This document shows positions 41,721 to 50,702 of a DNA stretch of 64,000 bases, piece after piece; the stretch's first letter is position 1; the number at the start of each line of letters is the position of its first letter. A model generated the notes under the pieces. It did no database searches. It was not told where the DNA came from and saw only the letters and a program-made list of their open reading frames with translations. The position numbers and the translations under genes were made by a program. The DNA lies in NCBI GenBank assembly GCA_024404025.1, contig JAKSQP010000001.1, positions 62,001 through 126,000 on the forward strand, in the 5' to 3' direction. Source of the stretch: Clostridia bacterium (lineage in GTDB: Bacteria > Bacillota > Clostridia > Oscillospirales > Acutalibacteraceae).

Positions 41721-43739
41721 TATTCCTTTTGAAAAAAGCATATTGACCGCATTGCGAAGAAGGTCATAATTCCCGCCCGAAAGGGTGGGATTTTTTTTGA
41801 GCAGTTCCGTTGCGGCGGCGTGAGTTTCACGAATCGCTTCGCCGTCGGTCATCATATCGGCAATTTTGAGGTCGGGCAGACCGTGCTGCCTTGAGCCGAA
41901 GAAATCGCCGGGTCCGCGCAGACGAAGGTCTTCATCGGCAATTTTAAAGCCGTCGGTTGTTTCAGTCATTATATTGAGCCTTTCGAGAGTATGTTCGTCT
42001 CCCGAATCCGAAATCATTATGCAGGTTGATTTTTCGGTTCCTCTGCCGATTCTTCCCCGAAGCTGATGAAGCTGGGAAAGGCCGAATCTTTCGGCATTTT
42101 CGATAACCATTATAACTGCATTCGGCACATCAATGCCGACTTCGATAACGGTTGTTGAAATAAGAAGCTGCGTTTCGCCGGCTGCGAAGGAATCCATAAC
42201 GGTTTTCTTCTCGGCAGGCTTCATTTTTCCGTGAAGCAAACCGACCGTGAAACCTTTGAAAAATCCGTCCGAGAGTTTTTTATAAAGCTCATTTGCGGCG
42301 GTAAGCTCGCTTGCTTCGCTTTCGGCAACGAGCGGGCAGACAATATAGCCCTGCATACCCTGACAGAGGTGTTTCTTGATATATCCGTAAGCACGCTCAC
42401 GGATTTCGGATTTGATGAGAAATGTTTCGGTTTTCTGCCTGCCCTTGGGCATCTCATTGAGAATGCTTAAATCAAGGTCACCGTATATAATAAGAGCGAG
42501 AGTTCTCGGAATCGGCGTTGCAGACATAACAAGAGTATGAGGGCTTGTGCCCTTTGAGCTTAAAGCGCCCCTCTGATTAACGCCGAAGCGGTGCTGCTCA
42601 TCGGTGACGGCGAGGGCAAGTGAAGAAAATTCAACATCCTTCTGAATGATGGCGTGAGTGCCGATAAGCAGATCTGTTTCGCCGCTCTTAACAGCGGCTT
42701 TTATCTTCTTCTTTTCTGCGGCAGGAGTTGAACCTGTTAGCAGAGAAATTTTTATATCCGTGTTTTCAAAGAATTTTGTCATTGTTTTGAAGTGCTGGGC
42801 GGCAAGCACCTCCGTCGGCGCCATCAATGCGCTCTGGAAGCCGTTTTTTGCGCAGTTATAGATGAGAGCGGCGCTGACTGCGGTTTTTCCGGAGCCGACA
42901 TCGCCCTGAAGAAGGCGGTTCATCGGGCGGGAAAGCATCATATCCGATGCGGAATCGGCGATTGCGTTTTTCTGCGCATTGGTCAGCTCAAACGGAAGAA
43001 GCGAAAAGAATTCGCCGGTATAATCTTTTTCAAGAGCAGATGCGTTTGAAGCTCTTGATTTCTCACGAAGACGGAGCATACCGAGTTCAAGCAGGAAAAG
43101 CTCTTCAAAAATGAGCCTTCTTCTTGCTTCGGCAAGCATATCGGGGTTTTCGGGAAAATGAATATTCAAAAGCGCATCCTTATATTTCATAAGGCAGTAG
43201 GCTTCTCTTATATCTTCGGGAATCGGATCGGGATAATCGGCGCAGGATTCAAAAGCTGTTTTTATCAGTTTTTCTATTGCTCTTGAATTCAGGCCCGCAG
43301 TCTGCGGATAAATCGCCCGGAGTTCGCCTTTCCCTTTGAATTCGGTGAATTCGGGTGAATTCATAGTTCTGAAATACCCTTTGCCGGTTATTCTGCCGTA
43401 AAAAAGATATTCCTTGCCCTGCTCGATCATTTCGGCGGCATATTTATTATTGAAAAAAGTGATGTCAATAAGGTCTTCGCCGTCGGTCACTTCGGTTTTA
43501 TAGAGTGTCATGCCCTTGCGGATGCGATGTTCACGGCATCTTGAGCCTGCAATTGCACGGATGCACACCTGCTCTCCGAAAACGGCATCTTTTATTGCGG
43601 TAATATTGCTCCAGTCCTCATATAGCCTCGGATAGAATGTGAGCAGATCACGCAGAGCCGAAATTCCGAGCTTTGCAAGCATTGCGGCTCTTTTTTCGCC
43701 TACGCCTCTGAGGTATTTGATGTCGCTGTCAAAATTCAT
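41709..43739 (-). CDS. recG: ATP-dependent DNA helicase RecG
   Basis: 676 residues, the normal RecG length. The N-terminal wedge/OB region includes GEKRAAMLAKLGI and the FYPRLYEDWS landmark. Helicase motifs are in order: Walker A LQGDVGSGKTA (near 280), DEQH (near 380), SATPIPRTLAL, and late QLRGRIGRG. RecG remodels stalled forks and branched DNA. Its ATG overlaps the stop of the peptide-binding lipoprotein gene, so it is part of the tcdA-lipoprotein-recG operon. Confidence 0.95.
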   Translation of the reverse strand: MNFDSDIKYLRGVGEKRAAMLAKLGISALRDLLTFYPRLYEDWSNITAIKDAVFGEQVCIRAIAGSRCREHRIRKGMTLYKTEVTDGEDLIDITFFNNKYAAEMIEQGKEYLFYGRITGKGYFRTMNSPEFTEFKGKGELRAIYPQTAGLNSRAIEKLIKTAFESCADYPDPIPEDIREAYCLMKYKDALLNIHFPENPDMLAEARRRLIFEELFLLELGMLRLREKSRASNASALEKDYTGEFFSLLPFELTNAQKNAIADSASDMMLSRPMNRLLQGDVGSGKTAVSAALIYNCAKNGFQSALMAPTEVLAAQHFKTMTKFFENTDIKISLLTGSTPAAEKKKIKAAVKSGETDLLIGTHAIIQKDVEFSSLALAVTDEQHRFGVNQRGALSSKGTSPHTLVMSATPIPRTLALIIYGDLDLSILNEMPKGRQKTETFLIKSEIRERAYGYIKKHLCQGMQGYIVCPLVAESEASELTAANELYKKLSDGFFKGFTVGLLHGKMKPAEKKTVMDSFAAGETQLLISTTVIEVGIDVPNAVIMVIENAERFGLSQLHQLRGRIGRGTEKSTCIMISDSGDEHTLERLNIMTETTDGFKIADEDLRLRGPGDFFGSRQHGLPDLKIADMMTDGEAIRETHAAATELLKKNPTLSGGNYDLLRNAVNMLFSKGISMN

Positions 43740-45193
43740 TATTTGTATCTCCAGGTTTCAATGTCGAAATAAACATCGCCCTCACAGCAGGCAAAATCGG
43801 CATTGGTCGAGTTAGTGTAAGATGCAACGGCATTCCGGTAGCAGAGAGGGATGACCGGAAGGTCTTCATTGAAGGTGTTTACAAAATCCATCAGCTCGCA
43901 TTTGCCGTTGAGAAGCTGATTATATCTTGCGGCTGAAACGCATTCGGGATCGATCCCGATTTTTAAATCGCCGGAAAAAAGTGGATTAAGGTCCATATCG
44001 GGAGTGAGCTTGTATTCGCCGATATAAAGGTCATAGGCTCCGGAATCGAGGGCATCAAGATAGTATTCTGCCGTGTAATCCTTTATCGTGACCGCAAAGC
44101 CTATGCTTTCGAGCTTCTTTCCTATGAGCTCTGCGGCTTCAACCTTAAACGGATTTGCCTGATTGACGAGAATTGAAATATCTCTGTAAGCAATGTCCGT
44201 TTCGGATTCTTCAATGAGCTTTTCGGCTTCCTCCTTTGTTCCCGAAACCGTCAGATCCTTTGAGGCGAGCGCATACCAATCGGGGTTGAACGGCGAATAC
44301 ACCGCTCTTGCGTGGCCCTGAAAAGCGGTGTTGGCTATTTCGCTGCGGTCAATAACGAGGTTTATTGCTTTTCTGATGCTGACATCCGAAAAAATCGAGC
44401 TTTCATAATTGATTCCGAGATAAACGAAATTATTGATGCCCATTTCAACGGAATGAGCATTTATTCTTGAATATTCGCCGCTTGAAAGATCGTTGAAGCA
44501 GAAGCCGATGTTTCCGATTTCAAGGCTGCTCTGAAGATAATCATCGCCTCTGACGGGCACGAGAGTGATCGTTTTGATAGTCGGATTGAAGCCGGATTTG
44601 TTGGTGTTTACTATCAGATATGATTTTTCGCCGTCCTGCTGAAAAACATATCTTCCGCAGCCGACTGGCATAAGACCGAGCGCACCGTTTTTGATGATGG
44701 GGAATGTGAGGTCGCTCAACGCATAAGCGTTGGGGGCCGTAAGATGAAACATAAGCATATTATTCGCTGTTACATCAACGCTTTCAAAATCAGCGAGCTT
44801 TGTTTTATATGCCGGAGATTCCTTTGCTCTGTTGAATGAATAGGCAACATCGGGGGCTGTAACATTTGAACCGTCGCTGAACCTGACATTGTCAAGAGTG
44901 ATGTTGACGGTAGTTTCCGAAACGATTCCGCTCTTTGCAACTGTCGGAATCGGCTTATAGGTTTTATCAAGCTTATAAAGTCCGTCATAAACAAGCGACA
45001 TAAGCTGTGTGTTGATAACGGTTTTAACCGCAAAAGGATCAAGATCCTCCGAAATCGAATAGGCGAGATTCAGAATGCTTTCCTTTGCGCTAATGTTATC
45101 GGCTGTTCCGGAGTCATTTTCATCTTTTTTTTCGCATCCGCAGAAAGCGAATAAAATAAGAACGGAAAGCAGCAGAGAAATCAATTTTTTCAT
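43739..45193 (-). CDS. ABC transporter substrate-binding lipoprotein (SBP family 5)
   Basis: 484 residues with a signal peptide ending at a lipobox (FAFCGC, Cys near 20), so it is tethered outside the membrane. The fold is the peptide/nickel-binding SBP_bac_5 type: LNLAYSISEDLDPFAV at ~45, SDGSNVTAPDVAYSFNRAKE at ~107, and the late IPLCYRNAVASYT. The permease and ATPase are not next to it, which is typical of orphan binding proteins. Its ATG overlaps the stop of tcdA (ATGA), and its stop overlaps the recG start. Confidence 0.85.
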   Translation of the reverse strand: MKKLISLLLSVLILFAFCGCEKKDENDSGTADNISAKESILNLAYSISEDLDPFAVKTVINTQLMSLVYDGLYKLDKTYKPIPTVAKSGIVSETTVNITLDNVRFSDGSNVTAPDVAYSFNRAKESPAYKTKLADFESVDVTANNMLMFHLTAPNAYALSDLTFPIIKNGALGLMPVGCGRYVFQQDGEKSYLIVNTNKSGFNPTIKTITLVPVRGDDYLQSSLEIGNIGFCFNDLSSGEYSRINAHSVEMGINNFVYLGINYESSIFSDVSIRKAINLVIDRSEIANTAFQGHARAVYSPFNPDWYALASKDLTVSGTKEEAEKLIEESETDIAYRDISILVNQANPFKVEAAELIGKKLESIGFAVTIKDYTAEYYLDALDSGAYDLYIGEYKLTPDMDLNPLFSGDLKIGIDPECVSAARYNQLLNGKCELMDFVNTFNEDLPVIPLCYRNAVASYTNSTNADFACCEGDVYFDIETWRYK

Positions 45194-45903
45194 TGTTTTT
45201 CCTCACAGTTTAAATCAAGAATTATTCTTCCTGCCATAATCAGACCTGCCGCACCCGGCACAAACGGAAGACTTCCGGGAAAATGACGGCCGTTTTCGCA
45301 TCCGGCAGAAACTTTTGCCGGCTCTTCATCCGACCAGACAACATTGAGCTTTTTAACTCCTCTTTTTTTCAGCTCACAGCGCATAACACGGCAAAGGGGG
45401 CAGACCGAGGTTTTTGAAATGTCGCTTATCTTAAAGCGTGACGGGTCATATTTATTGCCCGTGCCCATGCAGGAGATTATTGGGATGCCTGACTGAAAAG
45501 CTTTTTCGGCAAGAGCGATTTTTGCGCTCACGGTGTCAATCGCATCGGCGATATAATCATATTTTTCAAGTTCGAATTCGTCAATGTTTTCGGGCAGGCA
45601 GAATTTGCATACTGCTGTTATTTCACAGCGGGGATTGATGTCTTTGATTCTTTCGGCAATGACTTCCGCCTTGGTTTTGCCTATTGTTGAATGCAGAGCG
45701 CAGAGTTGGCGGTTGAGATTGGAAACCGAAACGCAGTCGTTATCAACAACGGTGATGTGGCCGATGCCTGCTCTCGCAAGTGCTTCTGCGGCGTATGAAC
45801 CGACTCCGCCGAGCCCGAAAAGGATGATTTTTTTTCGTGCAAGTTTTTCCGCCGCTCCGCTTCCGAGAAGCAGCTCCGAGCGTGAATATTCTTCTTCCGG
45901 CAT
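45190..45903 (-). CDS. tcdA: tRNA threonylcarbamoyladenosine dehydratase TcdA (ThiF/E1 fold)
   Basis: 237 residues from ATG at 45903; an ATG at 45921 would overlap the GGAGG site. The E1-like ATP-binding motif ILFGLGGVGSYAAEALARAG is near 28-48, followed by VDNDCVSVSNLNRQL near 55-69 and a Cys-rich zinc site with VCPLCR. TcdA cyclises t6A at position 37 of ANN-decoding tRNAs. It is the first gene of the operon with the binding protein and recG. Confidence 0.85.
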   Translation of the reverse strand: MPEEEYSRSELLLGSGAAEKLARKKIILFGLGGVGSYAAEALARAGIGHITVVDNDCVSVSNLNRQLCALHSTIGKTKAEVIAERIKDINPRCEITAVCKFCLPENIDEFELEKYDYIADAIDTVSAKIALAEKAFQSGIPIISCMGTGNKYDPSRFKISDISKTSVCPLCRVMRCELKKRGVKKLNVVWSDEEPAKVSAGCENGRHFPGSLPFVPGAAGLIMAGRIILDLNCEEKQ

Positions 45904-45989
45904 CGCAAAACACCTCCGCATATAATTTTACATTCTATATAATATAACAAAAGCCATATAAAAGTAAATAAGTAATTTTAAATTTTGTG

Positions 45990-46018
45990 TTGTATTTTTT
46001 CTCCGTTTAAGCTATAAT
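45990..46018 (+). promoter_or_regulatory. Promoter of ychF
   Basis: TTGTAT at 45990-45995, 17 bases, TATAAT at 46013-46018, with a leader of about 31 bases before the ATG. Confidence 0.7.
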
Positions 46019-46055
46019 AATCCGGATGTAAAAAATTCCGAAAGGAAATGATATA

Positions 46056-47150
46056 ATGAAACTCGGTATAGTAGGTCTGCCGAATGTCGGCAAAAGCACG
46101 CTTTTCAATGCAATCACGAATGCCGGCGCTCAAAGCGCAAACTATGCATTCTGCACAATCGAGCCCAATGTGGGCGTTGTTTCCGTTCCCGATGAAAGGC
46201 TTGATAAGCTTGCCGAAATGTATAATCCCGTCAAGATCACTCCCGCCGTTATCGAATTTGTTGATATAGCAGGTCTTGTAAGAGGTGCCTCAAAGGGCGA
46301 AGGTCTCGGCAATAAATTCCTTTCTCATATCCGTGAGGTTGATGCGGTCATCCATGTTGTAAGATGCTTTGAAGATGACGATATAGTTCATGTTGATGCA
46401 ACGATCAATCCCGAAAGAGATATTGAAACGATCAACCTTGAGCTTATCTTTTCCGATATGGAAATGGTTGAGCGCAGAATAGACAGAGTAACAAAGGCTC
46501 TTAAAGGCGATAAGACTCTTGCCGCAGAGCTTGAATTCCTCAAAAAGCTTCAGAATGCGCTTGAAAACAACATTCCGGCAAGAAATCTCGAATGCGATGA
46601 AAACGAAAAAGCATGGCTTTCGGAGGTCGCTCTTCTGACGGCGAAGCCGGTTATCTATGCCTGCAATATGAGCGAAACCGATTTTGCAGACGGCATCGAA
46701 AACAACGAAAACTATAAGAAGGTCTGCGAAATTGCGGCGGCGGAGGGCAGCGAGGTGCTTCCCATCTGCGCCCAGATAGAATCCGAAATCGCTTCTCTTG
46801 AACCGGAAGAAAAAGAAATGTTCCTGAGCGAGCTCGGCGTTCAGAGCGGAGGTCTTGACCTCCTTGTTAAGAAGAGCTATGCGCTTCTCGGACTTATTTC
46901 CTATCTTACCGCAGGTCAGCCGGAGGTCAGAGCCTGGACAATTACCAAGGGAACAAAGGCTCCGCAGGCGGCGGGCAAGATTCACAGCGATTTTGAAAGG
47001 GGCTTCATCAGAGCGGAGGTTATTTCGTTTGAAGATCTTATGGAGCAGGGCTCAATGGCTGCCGCAAAAGAAAAAGGTCTTGTCAGAAGCGAAGGAAAAG
47101 AATATGTTATGAAAGACGGCGACATCGTTCTTTTCAGATTTAATGTTTAA
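46056..47150 (+). CDS. ychF: Ribosome-binding ATPase YchF (OLA1 family)
   Basis: 364 residues, the usual YchF length. The P-loop GLPNVGKST is at 6-14, [19 protein letters not shown] near 68-86 and the NMSE motif near 206 replaces NKxD, fitting ATP rather than GTP preference. The C-terminal TGS domain ends with the conserved [33 protein letters not shown] precedes the ATG. Codon use (many AAG, GTT, ATC) suggests strong expression. Confidence 0.93.
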   Translation: MKLGIVGLPNVGKSTLFNAITNAGAQSANYAFCTIEPNVGVVSVPDERLDKLAEMYNPVKITPAVIEFVDIAGLVRGASKGEGLGNKFLSHIREVDAVIHVVRCFEDDDIVHVDATINPERDIETINLELIFSDMEMVERRIDRVTKALKGDKTLAAELEFLKKLQNALENNIPARNLECDENEKAWLSEVALLTAKPVIYACNMSETDFADGIENNENYKKVCEIAAAEGSEVLPICAQIESEIASLEPEEKEMFLSELGVQSGGLDLLVKKSYALLGLISYLTAGQPEVRAWTITKGTKAPQAAGKIHSDFERGFIRAEVISFEDLMEQGSMAAAKEKGLVRSEGKEYVMKDGDIVLFRFNV

Positions 47151-47157
47151 TAATCTG

Positions 47158-47194
47158 CACTCCCTGCGGAATGATAAGCAGGGAGTGATTTTTT
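47158..47194 (+). terminator. Terminator of ychF overlapping the ribosome site of the next gene
   Basis: CACTCCCTGC (47158-47167) pairs with GCAGGGAGTG (47178-47187), then T6. The right arm contains GGGAG, the only ribosome site for the PBP ATG at 47195. Confidence 0.8.
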
Positions 47195-48793
47195 ATGCGC
47201 AAAAGAGCAATCCTGCTTTTTATTTTTCTGATGATTCTTTTCTCCGGCCTCGGAGCGAGAATTTTCAGCCTTTCGAAAAGCGAAATCCCCGTTCGGTATT
47301 CCGAATCCGGATTGAGCATTGATGTTGAAACGGTCAGAGGAACGGTTTATGACTGCAATATGAAGCCGCTGACCAACGCCGGAAAAGCATATTATGCGGC
47401 GGTAAGACCTTCCGAAACCGCCGTAACGGAGCTTAAAAAATTCATCGGTGTTGACAAAATCGCAGATGCTGCCGAAAGGCTCAAAAACGGAAAACCGATT
47501 GTTTTACCCGTTGATGAATATACAGATTCCTCGCCGTCGGTCACTGTTTTTTCCGTTCCCGAAAGATACGGAATAAGGCAGCCTGCGTGCCATATTATCG
47601 GTTATCTTGATTCGCAGGGCAGGGGGATCAGCGGAATTGAAAAGGCATTTGATGAAAAACTCTTTTCGGCCCGTGAAACCGCATCCGTCAGATTCCGCAC
47701 CGACGCAAGAGGCAGGATAATGAACGGCTGCAAAGCGGAAATTTCGGGCTGCGGAATTCCGGAGAGCGGAGTTGTGCTGACAATTGACAGAGATATTCAG
47801 CAGGCAGTTGAAGATGCGCTTGACAGAGCGGAAATCGAATGCGGCTGTGCGGTTGTGGTTGAGGTCGGAAGCGGAGCGATAAGGGCGTGCGCTTCAAGAC
47901 CTGTTTTTGACCCGATGAACATTGCCGCAAGCCTTTCGGATGAAGATTCTCCGCTGATAAACCGTGCTTTTTGCGCATATAACACCGGCTCGGTTTTCAA
48001 ATCGGTAATTGCATCTGCGGCGCTGGAAAACGGCATCGGGGATTTTGCATTTGACTGCATGGGAAGCGTTGATTTCAGCGGAGTTACCTTCAACTGCCAC
48101 AAAAAGGACGGGCATTCTGTGCTTGATCTTGAGCAGGCACTGATGTATTCCTGCAACACTTTCTTTGCGTCGCTCGGTCAGCTTGTGGGAAGCGATAAAA
48201 TCGTTGACATGGCAAAAAAATTCGGTTTCGGAGAGGCCGGTCATCCGGCGCAGGGGATAACGAGCGCAAGCGGTAACCTGCCGTCTGCCGATGAACTTGA
48301 TTCAGCCGCCGCAATAGCAAATATTTCTTTCGGCCAGGGCGCCCTGACGGCTACTCCGCTTCAAATCTGCTCAATGACGGCAACCATTGCGGCAGGGGGC
48401 GTTTATTATGAACCGTTTCTTGTTTCGGGAGAAACAGATGGAAGCGGAAATTTGACCGAATACAGAAGATATTCCGAAAGAAAGCAGGTCATTTCAGAGG
48501 AAACGGCAGACTTTCTCTGCGCCGCCCTGCGCAAAACCGTTACAGACGGAAGCGGTAAAAAAGCAGGCTCGGAAATCGTTGAGGTTTCGGGAAAAACGGC
48601 AACGGCACAGACCGGAAGATTCACCGAGGACGGCGAGATTTTCAATGCGTGGTTTTCGGGCTTCTTTCCGTCGGATGCTCCGGAATATTCCGTTACGGTG
48701 ATGATTGAAAACGGAGGCGAAGGGGCTTCAAGTGCGGCACCGGTTTTTAAGGATATTTCGGAAGCGGTAACCTGCATTGAAAGCCGACGGTAA
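47195..48793 (+). CDS. Penicillin-binding protein, class B-like transpeptidase
   Basis: 532 residues. An N-terminal membrane span anchors it; a PBP dimerisation region follows. The transpeptidase motifs are SVFK at 266-269, SCN at 319-321 and KTA at 467-469, in SGKTATAQTG. The last is normally KTG, so this is a variant. It cross-links peptidoglycan outside the membrane. It resembles PBP2/SpoVD-type proteins but lacks PASTA domains. The ATG follows directly after the T run of the ychF terminator, an odd arrangement. Confidence 0.85.
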   Translation: MRKRAILLFIFLMILFSGLGARIFSLSKSEIPVRYSESGLSIDVETVRGTVYDCNMKPLTNAGKAYYAAVRPSETAVTELKKFIGVDKIADAAERLKNGKPIVLPVDEYTDSSPSVTVFSVPERYGIRQPACHIIGYLDSQGRGISGIEKAFDEKLFSARETASVRFRTDARGRIMNGCKAEISGCGIPESGVVLTIDRDIQQAVEDALDRAEIECGCAVVVEVGSGAIRACASRPVFDPMNIAASLSDEDSPLINRAFCAYNTGSVFKSVIASAALENGIGDFAFDCMGSVDFSGVTFNCHKKDGHSVLDLEQALMYSCNTFFASLGQLVGSDKIVDMAKKFGFGEAGHPAQGITSASGNLPSADELDSAAAIANISFGQGALTATPLQICSMTATIAAGGVYYEPFLVSGETDGSGNLTEYRRYSERKQVISEETADFLCAALRKTVTDGSGKKAGSEIVEVSGKTATAQTGRFTEDGEIFNAWFSGFFPSDAPEYSVTVMIENGGEGASSAAPVFKDISEAVTCIESRR

Positions 48794-48892
48794 AAATAAA
48801 CACTTTTTGTCAAAATAGTTCTATATTGATTAATAATTAAGATATTTGCAAAAATCTTAAACAAATATTAAGGATTATTTCAGACAATTTAA

Positions 48893-48922
48893 TTGACTTG
48901 TATGGTTTTTTAATGATAAAAT
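48893..48922 (+). promoter_or_regulatory. Promoter of the acyl-CoA ligase gene
   Basis: TTGACT at 48893-48898 and TAAAAT at 48917-48922 with 18 bases between. Confidence 0.55.
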
Positions 48923-48951
48923 ATATACATCATTGTCAAGGAGAAAAATTG

Positions 48952-50655
48952 ATGACAAAACCTCTTTACAAAGTCAGAGAATTTGATAATATCAGAGAGC
49001 TTGTTGATATGTCTGCTGACCTTTTCGGCAGCAGACCCGCTTTTGAAATCAAGAAAAAAAGCGGAGCAACGAGGCTTGTTTCATATAAAGAATACAGAGA
49101 AGATATCAACGCTCTTTCAACTGCGCTGATAGATTTCGGCATAACGGATAACTGCGCAGCCATCTGCTCCGATAACTGCTATGAATATTGTATGCTCTAT
49201 CTTTCGGCGATTTGCGCAGGCGGCGTTATTGTTCCCGTTGATAAGGAACTGTTTGCGGCGGATATTCTCGGAATAATCAATGCTTCGGAATCAAAAATCC
49301 TTTTTGTTGATTCAAAGATTCTCGAAAGGCTCAAAGATACCGATCTCGGCGGAATCAAGCTTGTGTGCATAGGTGCTGATAACGACACCGAAGAAGCCGA
49401 AAGCTTCGAAAGTTTTATCGGCAGAGGCAGAAAGCTTATTGCCGATGGCAGGGAATTATATAAAAATATTACACATGATGTCAATAAACTCTGCACCCTG
49501 CTTTTCACTTCGGGCACAACGGGTGTTTCAAAGGGCGTTATGCTCTGCCAGAAAAACTTTGTTTTTGAAGTTAAAGCTGCAATGAGCGTTATCAAAATTT
49601 ATCCCGAAGATTGCGGAATTTCAATTCTGCCTTTCCATCACACGTTTGAAAGCGCACTTATGATTTTTATTGCTCCTTATTGCGGAGCAAAGGTCACTTT
49701 CTGCGAAGGCTTCAAATATGTTCTTCGCAATATGAAAGAATTCAATCCGTCCGTTTTTGTTGCGGTTCCCCAGGTGCTTGAAACCGTACATAAGCGGATA
49801 ATGAAGGAAATCAACAAGGATAAGAAAACGCAGGCTGTGTTCAAGGTTGGCGTTAAGCTTGCCAAGATAGGCGATAAACTCCATATTGACCTTAAAAAAG
49901 TTTTCTTTAAGCAGATTCAGGATACCTTCGGCGGAAATATGAGAATGATCGTCTGCGGCGGCGCTGCAATCGATCCGCAGATCCTTGAGGATTTCAATAC
50001 CTTCGGAATCAAGGTCATTTTCGGCTACGGGCTGACGGAATGCGCTCCGCTTGCCATTATCAATAATGATAAAACGAACACAACGGACACCGTAGGCGTT
50101 CCGCTTCCGGGCGTTGAGGCAAAAATTGACTGCCCCGATAATGAAGGCATCGGCGAAATATGCGTCAAGGGCGATATGGTCATGCTCGGCTACTATCATA
50201 ATCAGGAGGCAACAGACGAGGTTATTGATAAAGACAGATTCTTCCACACCGGCGATCTCGGCTTCAAGGATGAAAGAGGCTGTTATCATATCAGCGGCAG
50301 AAGCAAGAATGTTATTGTTACATCAAACGGAAAGAATATCTATCCCGAAGAGCTTGAATATCATCTCGGATTGAGCGAGATTGTTAATTCCTGCATGGTT
50401 GAAGAGGTCAAAAATAAAAAGGGAGAGGCTGAGATCCATGCTCAGATTTTCCCCGAAGCCGAAATGATTTCTTCAATTCTCGGCGAAGCTCCTTCGGCGG
50501 ATGAAATAAAGAAAGTCATAAAAAAAGTTATTGATGATGTTAACGATAAGCTTCCCGGTTTTAAGAAAATCAGAAGCTTTTCAATCAGGGAAACGGACTT
50601 CATCAGAACGACCGCAAAGAAAATCAAGAGAGATATAAATAAGACAGATAATTGA
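48952..50655 (+). CDS. Long-chain acyl-CoA synthetase / AMP-dependent ligase
   Basis: 567 residues from ATG at 48952, with AAGGAG 9 bases upstream. The adenylate-forming motifs LLFTSGTTGVSKGVML (near 181-196), FGYGLTECAPL, and the late YHISGRSKNVIVTSNGKNIYPEELE are present. It activates a carboxylic acid, probably a fatty acid, as acyl-AMP then acyl-CoA. No membrane segment; likely peripheral. A terminator-like hairpin (GGACTGC/GCAGTCC, 50660-50690) follows. Confidence 0.9.
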   Translation: MTKPLYKVREFDNIRELVDMSADLFGSRPAFEIKKKSGATRLVSYKEYREDINALSTALIDFGITDNCAAICSDNCYEYCMLYLSAICAGGVIVPVDKELFAADILGIINASESKILFVDSKILERLKDTDLGGIKLVCIGADNDTEEAESFESFIGRGRKLIADGRELYKNITHDVNKLCTLLFTSGTTGVSKGVMLCQKNFVFEVKAAMSVIKIYPEDCGISILPFHHTFESALMIFIAPYCGAKVTFCEGFKYVLRNMKEFNPSVFVAVPQVLETVHKRIMKEINKDKKTQAVFKVGVKLAKIGDKLHIDLKKVFFKQIQDTFGGNMRMIVCGGAAIDPQILEDFNTFGIKVIFGYGLTECAPLAIINNDKTNTTDTVGVPLPGVEAKIDCPDNEGIGEICVKGDMVMLGYYHNQEATDEVIDKDRFFHTGDLGFKDERGCYHISGRSKNVIVTSNGKNIYPEELEYHLGLSEIVNSCMVEEVKNKKGEAEIHAQIFPEAEMISSILGEAPSADEIKKVIKKVIDDVNDKLPGFKKIRSFSIRETDFIRTTAKKIKRDINKTDN

Positions 50656-50659
50656 AATA

Positions 50660-50702
50660 AGGACTGCGATCCGTTCGGAAAGCAGTCCTTAATTTTTTGA
50701 TT
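50660..50702 (+). terminator. Terminator after the acyl-CoA ligase
   Basis: AGGACTGC and GCAGTCCT form a stem with a loop of about a dozen bases, followed by a T-rich run. Confidence 0.65.
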
